From Oscillospiraceae bacterium (lineage in GTDB: Bacteria; Bacillota; Clostridia; Oscillospirales; Oscillospiraceae), in contig CAJTFN010000010.1 of the NCBI GenBank assembly GCA_910575815.1, positions 62,001 to 126,000 on the forward strand: 64,000 bases of DNA, given 5' to 3'. The position numbers and the translations under genes were made by a program. The notes beneath the pieces are model-generated. The model ran no database searches. It saw nothing but the letters and a program-made list of their open reading frames with translations, and had not been told where the DNA came from. Positions 8,279 to 15,584 of the stretch are shown in pieces; position 1 is the stretch's first letter; each line of letters begins with the position of its first letter.

Positions 8279-9058
8279 TTAGCAAAAGCCCCGTTCCCCG
8301 TTCTCCTGGAGAAGGTGCTCGCAGAGCTCCCGCTGCTTGGTATCATAGAACTCCATGTATTTCAGGGCGTAAATGTCGCAGAGGATATACCGCTGGCGGC
8401 CCGCCTGATAGATGATAAAATAGTCGTTGCCCACCTCGTGGAGGATACCCTCCCAGACAGTGGTGCCCTGGGTGCCGATGAGCAGCGTGGCCGCCACGAA
8501 ATTCCCCCGGTTGCGCAGAAGCATGGCCTTCAGAGAGCCCAGGAAGGCCTCGCCGGTGCTGGCCGGAGCTTCGATCACCTCGGAGGGCTGGTGATTTTGG
8601 AGGTCCAGATCACCCGTGCTCCCGGCGAACTCGTTGTGGGCAGGATGCCGGGCCGGAGAGGCGGGTACCGCCGGAACGGCCGGGACGGAAGGCACTGCGG
8701 GAGTGTTGGCCGCCGCAGCGGAAGAAGAGCCCGTCGGAACGGAAGAGCCCGTCGGAACGGAAGAGCCCGTCGGGACAGAAGAGCCGGTCGGGACAGAAGA
8801 GCCCGTCGGAACGGAAGAGCCCGTCAAGGCAGGAGAACCCATCGAAGCAGCCGAACCCGCCGGGGAAGCCGGATCTGCCTTTGGGGGGAAGGGAAAAGCG
8901 GGAGGAGCGTCTGGAGCCACGGAGGCGGGGGGGAAGGGAAAGCCTGAAGAAGATGGGGAGGGAACCGCCGGGTTTTGAATGTCGGCCAGAGTGGGAATAC
9001 CGCTGATCTCAGAGGACCAATCCGTCATGGGACGGGTAGAATATCGCATATCGGGCAT
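8279..9058 (-). CDS. GerQ-like spore coat protein
   Basis: The 259-residue protein has a long Pro/Ser/Ala/Gly-rich N-terminus (about residues 20-150) and a conserved C-terminal domain (AMLLRNRGNFVAATLLIGTQ, then GRQRYILCDIYALKYMEFYD) resembling GerQ, a Bacillus coat protein cross-linked by transglutaminase and needed to hold CwlJ in the coat. The ATG at 9058 has an AGAGGTG site; a TTG five codons upstream is less likely. The N-terminal region contains six PTGSSV-type repeats encoded by an 18-bp tandem repeat. The gene lies directly downstream of a CwlJ/SleB hydrolase gene, which strengthens the call. The N-terminal length is unusual for GerQ. Confidence 0.75.
   Translation of the reverse strand: MPDMRYSTRPMTDWSSEISGIPTLADIQNPAVPSPSSSGFPFPPASVAPDAPPAFPFPPKADPASPAGSAASMGSPALTGSSVPTGSSVPTGSSVPTGSSVPTGSSVPTGSSSAAAANTPAVPSVPAVPAVPASPARHPAHNEFAGSTGDLDLQNHQPSEVIEAPASTGEAFLGSLKAMLLRNRGNFVAATLLIGTQGTTVWEGILHEVGNDYFIIYQAGRQRYILCDIYALKYMEFYDTKQRELCEHLLQENGERGFC
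8727..8834. repeat. 18-bp tandem repeat inside the coat protein gene
   Basis: Five near-identical 18-bp units (GAGCCCGTCGGAACGGAA and variants) plus one degenerate unit encode GSSVPT on the minus strand. Copy number may vary between strains. Confidence 0.9.
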
Positions 9059-9069
9059 GATGACACCTC

Positions 9070-9510
9070 TCAAGTCTTGTAATAAGCGTCTGTCGGATTA
9101 TAAAAACAGTGGTCGCCAATGCGGGTTTGCCAATAGCCCACGTTGGTGGGAAAGTAGCGGCGGCAGTCGGGACCGAAGGGGTTGAAAAACCACAGCGATT
9201 CCGCTACCTCGGGCAGACGGTTCCCCGCGATGGCCCAATCGGCAATGTCGTAGTGAACCTGCTCGGGCCGCATATTGAATATGTTCTGGGGATTGTACGC
9301 GCCGCCCTCCGTCTCGCTGGCGCAGACGAACTGATAGGGCTGAAAAATGATGTTGCGGATGCTGCCCTGGCCCACCCGGGCGTATTCGCCGCCCCGGGCG
9401 TGGACCCGGTTCATCACCACCCCGGCCACCGCTTTCATGCCGTTCTCCCCCTCGCCGCCCGCCTCACACTCGATCAGGCGGGCCAGCAGCTCCCGGTCGG
9501 AATATGCCAT
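9070..9510 (-). CDS. Cell wall hydrolase, CwlJ/SleB type
   Basis: The 146-residue protein is a single Hydrolase_2 (SleB/CwlJ) catalytic domain. The catalytic Glu is in the motif LIECEAGGEG (E14, E16 and E20 visible), followed by AVAGVVMNRV, and the C-terminal half has the family pattern SLWFFNPFGPDCRRYFP. There is no signal peptide or peptidoglycan-binding domain, which is the CwlJ architecture. CwlJ degrades cortex peptidoglycan containing muramic lactam during germination and depends on GerQ for placement. The gene is 11 bases upstream of the GerQ-like gene. Confidence 0.88.
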   Translation of the reverse strand: MAYSDRELLARLIECEAGGEGENGMKAVAGVVMNRVHARGGEYARVGQGSIRNIIFQPYQFVCASETEGGAYNPQNIFNMRPEQVHYDIADWAIAGNRLPEVAESLWFFNPFGPDCRRYFPTNVGYWQTRIGDHCFYNPTDAYYKT

Positions 9511-9548
9511 GGTTCATTCCTCCTTTGTCGCTGGCCCAGTATATGCGA

Positions 9549-9578
9549 AAACGGGACCGCTGGTGACAGCGGTCCCGT
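9549..9578 (-). terminator. Terminator of the DUF2200-type gene
   Basis: The stem ACGGGACCGCT / AGCGGTCCCGT is followed on the minus strand by TTTTC. It lies 20 bases after the stop of the upstream minus-strand gene. Confidence 0.75.
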
Positions 9579-9597
9579 GGGGGAAGGGCGGGAAGCG

Positions 9598-9948
9598 TCA
9601 TTTCCGAAGGATTCGCTCCATGGTCCGGCCCTTTGCCAATTCGTCGATCAACTTGTCCAGATACCGGATCTTTTGCATCAAGGGGTCCGGTATGTCCTCC
9701 ACCCGGACGCCACAGACGGCGCCGGTGATTTGAGCGGCGTTCGGATGGAAACAGGGGGCCTCCCGGAAAAAGGTTCCGTAATCCACATCCGCCTCCAGCT
9801 GCTGGGAGAGGCTCTCCGGGTCGTAGCCCGTGAGCCAGTATATGATCTCGTCCACCTCTTCGCGGGTGCGGTGCTTCCGCTCCGCCTTTTGTACGAGAAG
9901 CGGATACACCTTTGAGAGCTTCATCGCGAAAACCTTGCTGTTATCCAT
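9598..9948 (-). CDS. DUF2200 family protein
   Basis: The 116-residue protein matches the DUF2200 pattern: VFAMKLSKVYPLLVQKAERK at the start, EVDEIIYWLTGYD in the middle and a family-typical end with RYLDKLIDELAKGR. The function of this family is not known to me. The start has GAGGTAGTCT upstream. It is a single gene with its own terminator. Confidence 0.85.
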   Translation of the reverse strand: MDNSKVFAMKLSKVYPLLVQKAERKHRTREEVDEIIYWLTGYDPESLSQQLEADVDYGTFFREAPCFHPNAAQITGAVCGVRVEDIPDPLMQKIRYLDKLIDELAKGRTMERILRK

Positions 9949-10097
9949 AGACTACCTCGTTGTTTCTGAACGGCGGGCCGCCGGTGCTGTGTGTTAAACA
10001 AGACTTGAATAAAATAGGAAGAACGCCCCGGTGGGAGAGGGCCTGGCTTTTGCGGGCTCAAACCGTCAAAGCCGATGCCACATTCCAGGAGTTCCTC

Positions 10098-10124
10098 AAA
10101 AAAAGCCCCCTTTTCAGGGGGCTT
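10098..10124 (-). terminator. Terminator of the TSCPD-glycosyltransferase operon
   Basis: AAGCCCCC / GGGGGCTT stem followed on the minus strand by a run of seven T. It lies about 70 bases after the glycosyltransferase stop. Confidence 0.85.
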
Positions 10125-10190
10125 GTCATCTAAAGGGACGGCTTGGGGAAATTTCCGGTCCGCCGGGAGCGAATGTGTCTTTGGGGCGTG

Positions 10191-11324
10191 TCAGCCCCGC
10201 TTCTGCTCCTGAATTGCCAGACGGAACATCTCCTCCGTCTGGACAATGGAGCGGTCCAGGGCGTACTGCTCCGCGTGCTGGGCATAGCGCCGGCCCATCT
10301 CTTCCCGCGCCTCGGGGTGCTCGAACCACCAGTCAATTTTCTCCGCCAGGGCGGCGGCGTCCCCGGCGGGGAACAGGCTCCGCTCATCCAGGGCAAACTG
10401 GGGCGTGGCAGACCGGGGCGAGTCGGCGATCACCGGGACCAGGCCGCAGGCGAAGGCCTCCATGCAGCTCATGGCCTCGATTTCCGCGTCAGAGGTGTGA
10501 ACATACAGGTCCGCCATGTGGAGGATCTCCAGAAGTCGGCTGGGCTCGTAGAACTCCATGACAATGGGGTTCGGCAGTTTTTCCGCCTGGCGGCGGTACT
10601 TGCGCTCCAGGGGACCCTTGCCCGCCAGAATGACTTGAATCTCGTCCTTGTGGCGGCACTGGGCACAGGCGTCGATGAGCACGTCCTGCCGCTTCTCCCC
10701 GGCGTACCGGCCCACCATCAGCACGTTGAACCGGCCCCGCATCCAATCCTCCTGGGGGATGCGGCCGTAGGTGTATTGAGGGCTGATTCCGTTGGAGATG
10801 ACGTGAAGCCGGGCGGTGTAGCCGTGGTCCCGGAGCTGGTTTGCGATCATGTTGCTGGGACAGTGGATGTGGGTGAAGCGATTGAAGAAGGTGTCCCGGA
10901 ACTTGACGTAAACGAAGTCGTTCACCCGGCGGCTGTTTCCCATGTGGAGGGTAAAGGTGATGTTTTCGGGCTGGCAGTGGAAAGCCGCCGTATGGGGGAT
11001 GCCCAGCCGCTCCACGTGTTTCAGGCCCATGATGGCCAGAGGGGAAGGCATCATAAAATGCACCACGTCGGCCCAGGCCGCCGCCTTTTCGAAGACATGC
11101 CGGTTGGGGATGGCCAGGCGCATGCCCTGACTGGAGATGAGGTGCTCCACGATGGGGAAGAACCGCATCTGACGGACGGCGTATTTATAGTCTGCCGGTT
11201 TGCCGGTGGCGATTACCCGGACCTCGTTGCCGTGCTCTTTCAGAGCGGTGGCGAAACGGCGGGCGCTGATGGTGGTGCCGTTGTTGGCGTCGTCAAACTG
11301 GTCAATGACCAATACGATCTTCAT
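10191..11324 (-). CDS. Glycosyltransferase family 4 (GT-B)
   Basis: The 377-residue protein is a GT-B glycosyltransferase. The N-terminal half has VIDQFDDANNGTTISARRFA, and the C-terminal nucleotide-sugar binding half has MVGRYAGEKRQDVLIDA, ILAGKGPL and the E-x7-E type motif EAMSCMEAFACGLVPVIAD. The start at 11324 (MKIVLVIDQF) is chosen because the extension upstream is out of character. No membrane segment is present, so it acts at the cytoplasmic face. Similar proteins transfer glucose or mannose to lipid acceptors. It lies 17 bases after the TSCPD gene in one operon. The substrate is unknown. Confidence 0.88.
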   Translation of the reverse strand: MKIVLVIDQFDDANNGTTISARRFATALKEHGNEVRVIATGKPADYKYAVRQMRFFPIVEHLISSQGMRLAIPNRHVFEKAAAWADVVHFMMPSPLAIMGLKHVERLGIPHTAAFHCQPENITFTLHMGNSRRVNDFVYVKFRDTFFNRFTHIHCPSNMIANQLRDHGYTARLHVISNGISPQYTYGRIPQEDWMRGRFNVLMVGRYAGEKRQDVLIDACAQCRHKDEIQVILAGKGPLERKYRRQAEKLPNPIVMEFYEPSRLLEILHMADLYVHTSDAEIEAMSCMEAFACGLVPVIADSPRSATPQFALDERSLFPAGDAAALAEKIDWWFEHPEAREEMGRRYAQHAEQYALDRSIVQTEEMFRLAIQEQKRG

Positions 11325-11341
11325 CGCTTGCGCCGATCCTC

Positions 11342-11599
11342 TCAGCGCTGGCTCAGCGCCTGCTCCAGACCACGGGCCAGTTGGTCCGGGCAGGAGGTGC
11401 CCTTGGTCTTGCAGTGGATGTCCTTCAGGCGGCGGATCACTTCCTCGGCGGGCATATCCTTGACCAGGGCGGCAATGCCCTGGAGGTTGCCGTGACAACC
11501 GCCGGTGACACGGAACTCTCGAATGATGTTCTGCTCGTCCAGGTCAACTTGCATCTCCATAGAGCAGACGCCTTGGGGTTTGAAAGTGTAGGTGTTCAT
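11342..11599 (-). CDS. TSCPD domain protein (TIGR03905 type)
   Basis: The 85-residue protein contains the TSCPD motif near its C-terminus (CKTKGTSCPDQLARGL) together with two more cysteines (VCSMEM and GGCHGN). The same domain is found as the metal-binding C-terminus of class II ribonucleotide reductases. The stand-alone form of this length is common in Clostridia and has no defined role. The start follows GGAGCC. It leads a two-gene operon with the glycosyltransferase. Confidence 0.88.
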   Translation of the reverse strand: MNTYTFKPQGVCSMEMQVDLDEQNIIREFRVTGGCHGNLQGIAALVKDMPAEEVIRRLKDIHCKTKGTSCPDQLARGLEQALSQR

Positions 11600-11812
11600 A
11601 AGTAATGGCTCCTTTTCTCCGCCGGTCCGGCGGGGATGTTATAGTCAACAAACCTGCGGTGCGCCTGTGGCACGGCGCGGCGGCGGGGATGGCCCGCTGG
11701 TTTGTATGACTTCTTTGTTTGCCCAAAGAGGGGGGAATCCATTCCTTGGACTATATTTTTCTCAGCATAGCATAAATGAGGGGAAAAGGCAAGGAAAAAT
11801 GAATGGGAATGG

Positions 11813-12105
11813 GGCCCTGCCAGGGGAGGGGCTGGTTCTCGCCCTTGCGGGCGGGGGAGGAAATCAGCCATGAAGATGGCTGGTGCTTTGCACCCCCCAT
11901 TTTCTCGTTTTCTTGCCAGAAGAAAAAGAGAAAACGGGCCGTGCACGGTCCAAAAGAGAAAAAGAAGTACGGGGGTTACGATACGGGGGCGCGCCTGAAT
12001 GACTGGCGGGAGACAGGAATGACTTCCCCGCGGCGTGGTGCAACGGGGGCTGGTGCTTGTCGATTTGGCGTATTTCTCTTTCCGCTGTCGCTGGCCTGGT
12101 GGGGG
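11813..12105 (+). repeat. Structured intergenic repeat, copy C
   Basis: This segment aligns with copy A near 6571: TTCTCGCCCTTGCGGGCGGG, the CAGCCATGAAGATGGCTG stem, the TTTTCTCG/GAGAAAA stem, GGGCCGTGCACGGTCC, GGGGCGCGCCTGAATGACTGG and the end GTATTTCTCTTTCCGCTGTC. It occupies most of the 550-base gap between the TSCPD gene and the Xre promoter, where no gene is visible. Confidence 0.88.
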
Positions 12106-12149
12106 AATCGGCCTGGAGTCCTTTCTCCTGATTGGTTTAGATCCTGTTT

Positions 12150-12209
12150 GTAAAAGAACCTTGACAAACTGGCGGGGGTGTGCTAGGATATATGTAAAGG
12201 AACCTTTAC
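12150..12209. promoter_or_regulatory. Two operator-like repeats around the promoter
   Basis: GTAAAGGAACCTTTAC (12194-12209) is a perfect palindrome just downstream of the -10. A related copy, GTAAAAGAACCTTGAC (12150-12165), overlaps the -35. Two copies bracketing a promoter suggest autorepression by the HTH protein. Confidence 0.65.
12161..12189 (+). promoter_or_regulatory. Promoter of the Xre regulator pair
   Basis: TTGACA (12161-12166) and TAGGAT (12184-12189) are 17 bases apart, about 80 bases upstream of the HTH gene start. Confidence 0.75.
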
Positions 12210-12270
12210 CAAGAAGGCAGCTGCTCTTTAGGCTTTGGGTCCTTGCGATGCTTACGGAAAGGAGGAAAAT

Positions 12271-12477
12271 ATGAAAAACCGCGTGGAAGAACTGCGGAAG
12301 AGCCAGGGGCTGCGGCAAGAGGAATTCGCCAGGGCAATCCGGGTTTCCAGGCAAACCATCAGCTCCATTGAAAACGGACGATACAGCCCGTCTTTGGAAC
12401 TCGCCTTTACCATTTCCGAATTCTTTGGACTCCCGATTGAGGAGATTTTTATTCGCGAAAGGAGCGATACGCTGTGA
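12271..12477 (+). CDS. Xre-family HTH regulator, YozG-like
   Basis: The 68-residue protein is essentially one helix-turn-helix domain: LRKSQGLRQEEFARAIRVSRQTISSIENGRYSPSL... is the classic Xre pattern and the end with GLPIEEIF matches the small YozG/YvaO class. The ATG at 12271 has GGAAAGGAGG upstream. It overlaps the next gene by four bases (GTGA). The paired operators at the promoter suggest it regulates itself and its membrane partner. Confidence 0.88.
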   Translation: MKNRVEELRKSQGLRQEEFARAIRVSRQTISSIENGRYSPSLELAFTISEFFGLPIEEIFIRERSDTL

Positions 12478-12920
12478 AAAAAAGAGATCTTTGGACCGGA
12501 ATCATAATGATTGCCCTGGGCCTCGCCTGCCTGGCCGCCTCCTTTTTGAACACCCCGCTGGACAGCTTGCTTTGCGGCATGTTCGGAGCCTTAACCGCTC
12601 CCGGGATAGTGCTGGTTTACAAATATGCAAAGTACAACAGCCCTAAACACGCCGCCCAATACCGGGAACGCCTGGAACAAGAACAGATCGATCTCCGGGA
12701 CGAGCGGAAGGAAATGCTGCGGAATAAATCCGGACGCCTTGCGTACTTACTTGGATTACTGGCTGGGGCGGCTTCGATGACCGTGTTCTCCGTTCTTGGA
12801 AAACTGGGTGCTATAAACGAGGACACAAGCCGTTTGCTGATCCTCTTTCTGACGGGATACTTGCTGTTCCAGCTCCTGGCCGGATGGGTGCTTTACCGGC
12901 TGCTGGAAAAGAAGTATTAG
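12474..12920 (+). CDS. DUF-type membrane protein coupled to the Xre regulator
   Basis: The 148-residue protein has four predicted transmembrane helices: about 9-26, 30-48, 88-108 and 120-141. A charged, Glu/Arg-rich cytoplasmic loop (residues 55-85, AAQYRERLEQEQIDLRDERK) separates the pairs. The GTG start overlaps the HTH stop. Small regulator plus 4-TM protein operons of this design are frequent in Clostridia, where the membrane protein may sense envelope stress. The function is unknown. Confidence 0.8.
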   Translation: MKKRDLWTGIIMIALGLACLAASFLNTPLDSLLCGMFGALTAPGIVLVYKYAKYNSPKHAAQYRERLEQEQIDLRDERKEMLRNKSGRLAYLLGLLAGAASMTVFSVLGKLGAINEDTSRLLILFLTGYLLFQLLAGWVLYRLLEKKY

Positions 12921-13039
12921 GTCTTGTTTTATCCTACGGCAGAGCTGTTTCCGGCTTAGGCAAGATGATCGCCTGAAGAGAAAATAGCGGGATTGGACAC
13001 TCTCTTTGGGCGCTTTGGCATCCCTCGCGTGGCCTCTTG

Positions 13040-13079
13040 GGCCGCCGCTTCTCTCCGGAGCGGCGGCCCCCTTTTTATT
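13040..13079 (+). terminator. Terminator after the Xre operon
   Basis: GGGCCGCCGCT / AGCGGCGGCCC stem followed by CCTTTTTATT. Confidence 0.85.
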
Positions 13080-13114
13080 CACAAAAACTTAACGCCTCAG
13101 AAAAAACAAAATGG

Positions 13115-13143
13115 TTGACAGCGGCATTAGCCTTGCCTATAAT
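13115..13143 (+). promoter_or_regulatory. Consensus sigma-A promoter of the TetR gene
   Basis: TTGACA (13115-13120) and TATAAT (13138-13143), both perfect, with 17 bases between. Confidence 0.9.
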
Positions 13144-13145
13144 AA

Positions 13146-13178
13146 GTGACAGCTTGTCATAAAATGACAGGGTGTCAT
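13146..13178. promoter_or_regulatory. Tandem TetR operators
   Basis: TGACAGCTTGTCA (13147-13159) and ATGACAGGGTGTCAT (13164-13178) are two palindromes with TGACA/TGTCA half sites just downstream of the -10. They are the likely binding sites of the TetR protein encoded next. Confidence 0.8.
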
Positions 13179-13198
13179 TTTTGCTGTGAGGGATTCAT

Positions 13199-13810
13199 AT
13201 GTGTACAGAGACCTTCCTCCGGCTGCCGGAGGAAAAGCGGCGTCGCTTTCTCGACGCCGCTTGGGAAGAGTTCTCCGGAGCACGGTTCACCGACGTATCC
13301 ATTAATCAGATTGTCCGCCGGGCCGGCATCCCACGGGGGAGCTTTTACCAATATTTTACGGACAAGGAGGACCTCTTTGCCTATCTTCTGGAGGAGGTCC
13401 GGAATCACGTGAAGGAGGAGTACCGCCGCGTCCTCAAGGCCAACGGCGGGGACATCTTTCAGGCCCAGCTGGACTGCTTCGACCAGATGACCTCCCTGGA
13501 ACAAGCCCTGGACCCCATGATGGAGCGATGCATGAACTTCGTCCGGAACAACCAGGGAGTGGATATCCAGAAGTTCCTTCCCACCCGGCCGGGACAGCGG
13601 CTGCTGGACGGGATCTGGGACCTGACGGACCTCTCCGGCCTCCGGGACCCCAGGCCGGAATATGGCCGGATTGTGTTTGGCCTTTTGATGGCCGCTCTGG
13701 GCAGCGCCTGTATGGACGCCATGCTCTGCCCTGAGGATCGGGCCCGTTTCCGGGAGGAGCTGGCGGCGAAGCTGGAGATTGTGAAGCACGGCAGCCTGTC
13801 CGTTACATAG
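13199..13810 (+). CDS. TetR/AcrR family transcriptional regulator
   Basis: The 203-residue protein has the N-terminal TetR DNA-binding domain (FLDAAWEEFSGARFTDVSIN followed by IVRRAGIPRGSFYQYFTDKE, residues about 17-57) and a ligand-binding C-terminal domain without recognisable sequence. The ATG at 13199 is preceded by GTGAGGG. It sits upstream of a TolC-adaptor-RND efflux set in the same direction and has two palindromic operators at its own promoter, so it most likely represses itself and possibly the pump. Confidence 0.9.
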   Translation: MCTETFLRLPEEKRRRFLDAAWEEFSGARFTDVSINQIVRRAGIPRGSFYQYFTDKEDLFAYLLEEVRNHVKEEYRRVLKANGGDIFQAQLDCFDQMTSLEQALDPMMERCMNFVRNNQGVDIQKFLPTRPGQRLLDGIWDLTDLSGLRDPRPEYGRIVFGLLMAALGSACMDAMLCPEDRARFREELAAKLEIVKHGSLSVT

Positions 13811-13864
13811 ATGCGGGGAGCCCGCGGGGCGCTCCTGGAAATTGCGTCAATTTTTTTGATTTCT

Positions 13865-13894
13865 CTTGACTTTCCCCCTGGTGGAAGGTGTAAA
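13865..13894 (+). promoter_or_regulatory. Possible promoter of the efflux operon
   Basis: TTGACT (13865-13871 region) and TGTAAA (13889-13894) with a 17-base spacer, 175 bases upstream of the TolC-like gene. The long GC-rich leader after it can fold into stems. The TGACA/TGTCA operator is not repeated here. Confidence 0.4.
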
Positions 13895-14068
13895 ACAGTT
13901 CCGACGGCAGGGGAAACCCTCTGGCGGGGAGGCGTTCCGGCTCTGCGGGGACGCTGCCGGAAGGTCCGGCAAACTGCTTTTCCTGTGAGGGTGAACCCAA
14001 TCCGGCGGGGAAGGGACAGGAACCGTTTCGACGGATTTTGACATTGCTTATAAATTAAGGAGGACCAC

Positions 14069-15475
14069 ATGAGCAAAAAATGGATTGCGCTGCTGCTGGC
14101 GGTGGTGCTGGCGCTGTCGCTGTGCGCCATACCCGCTCTGGCGCAAAACGAGGAGGCACCCGGGGAAACGGAGAAGACCGGGACTCCGGAAGCTGCCGCC
14201 GAAGAGACCGGCGGGGACGCCTCGGACGCGCCCCCCTCCGGCGAGGAGAAACCCATTGTGGTGCTGCCGGAGGAGTCCGGCGCGGGCACCGCGAAGGACA
14301 GCACCATGGACGACGAGCTGGTTTTCACCGGGGAGGACGATTTCCGTTACCTGGCCTTTGAGGACCTGCGGGACCGGGTGCTGGAGGGCAGCCTCACCGC
14401 CCGGATGCTGGAGGAGTCCATTGCCTCCATCGACGCCATGGACTACACTCAGATGTATGTGGACCTCTCCGGCCAGCTGAGCAGCCTGGAGTATACCCAG
14501 AATATGTATGCCCAGATCCCTGTGGCCTCCCCCATGGAGGGAGCCATGCAGGGCTACGTGATCTCCAGTCTGGCCAGCTCCTATGGAGCCATCACCAGCA
14601 CCATGTCCGACCTGACCACCGGCAAGCTCCAACGGGATTCCGCCGCCGCCAAGCGGCAGCTGAAAAACGCTCAGGATCTCACCGTGGTTGGCGCGGAGTC
14701 CTTGTACTTCGCCATTTTGGAGCTGGAGCAGACCAAGGCCACCCTCCAGCGGAACCTGGAGGCGGTAAACCGGAGCTTGCAGGAAATGGAGCTCCGCTAT
14801 GAGCTGGGGCAGATTTCCGCCCTGACCCTGGAGCAGGTGAAAAACGGCAAGGCCACCTTGCAGAGCAGCCTCAGCACCCTGGAGATGAACTTGCGGCGCT
14901 GCAAGCTCCAGATGCAGGCCATGGTGGGCGCCGGACTCAACGGTTCCCTGGTGCTGGGGCCTCTGCCCGCGCTGAGTCAGGGGCTCATAGACACCATGGA
15001 TTACGAGCAGGATCTGGCGGACGCCAAGATGCTCAGCTATGATCTCTTCGCCGCCAAGAAGAAGCTGGACGAGGCCAGCGACACCTTTGACGACGCCAAC
15101 GACGCCAACGCCCGGACGACCTACGGCTACCGCACGGCCCGGCACACCTATGAGTCGGCGAAGTACGAGTACCAGATGTCTGTCCAGAGCTTCGAGATGA
15201 ACTTCCGCAGCACCTTTGACTCTGTGAAGGACTATCAGCAGGTGCTGAACTCCGCTTTGACCTCCCTGTCCTACCAGGAGAGCAGCTATGCCTCCATGGA
15301 GCTGAAATACCGGCAGGGAACCATTTCGCAAAACGCCCTTCTGGACGCGGAGGACGACCTGGACGAGGCCAAGGACGCCGTGGCCACCGCCCGGCGGAAC
15401 CTCTTCACCGCGTTCCGTACCTACTACTGGGCTGTGAATTATGGCGTGATGAACGCCGGACAGACCGGAACATAA
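14069..15475 (+). CDS. TolC-family protein of a tripartite efflux set
   Basis: The 468-residue protein has a signal peptide (cleavage near ALA-Q at residue 25), an acidic Glu/Pro/Gly-rich linker (to about residue 90) and then long alpha-helical coiled segments of TolC type: repeated motifs such as RNLEAVNRSLQEMELRYELG and YQESSYASMELKYRQGTIS are the two structural repeats of the family. TolC proteins normally form outer-membrane channels. This organism appears to be monoderm, so the protein probably forms a helical conduit or scaffold outside the membrane. It is followed by an adaptor and an RND pump. The start follows AAGGAGG. Confidence 0.82.
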   Translation: MSKKWIALLLAVVLALSLCAIPALAQNEEAPGETEKTGTPEAAAEETGGDASDAPPSGEEKPIVVLPEESGAGTAKDSTMDDELVFTGEDDFRYLAFEDLRDRVLEGSLTARMLEESIASIDAMDYTQMYVDLSGQLSSLEYTQNMYAQIPVASPMEGAMQGYVISSLASSYGAITSTMSDLTTGKLQRDSAAAKRQLKNAQDLTVVGAESLYFAILELEQTKATLQRNLEAVNRSLQEMELRYELGQISALTLEQVKNGKATLQSSLSTLEMNLRRCKLQMQAMVGAGLNGSLVLGPLPALSQGLIDTMDYEQDLADAKMLSYDLFAAKKKLDEASDTFDDANDANARTTYGYRTARHTYESAKYEYQMSVQSFEMNFRSTFDSVKDYQQVLNSALTSLSYQESSYASMELKYRQGTISQNALLDAEDDLDEAKDAVATARRNLFTAFRTYYWAVNYGVMNAGQTGT

Positions 15476-15584
15476 AGCGCCCGCGTTCCCCTTGGCGGGG
15501 AGAGCTTGCTTGCGCGAAGAGGAATTCGGCCGCCCCGGGGCGGCGGGCCCCTTCTTGACAGGACCAACGATTTGGAGGAAGTAC

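Noticed and set aside
8727..8834. Possible CRISPR array
   Set aside because: The 18-bp units are contiguous without spacers and encode the coat protein repeat.
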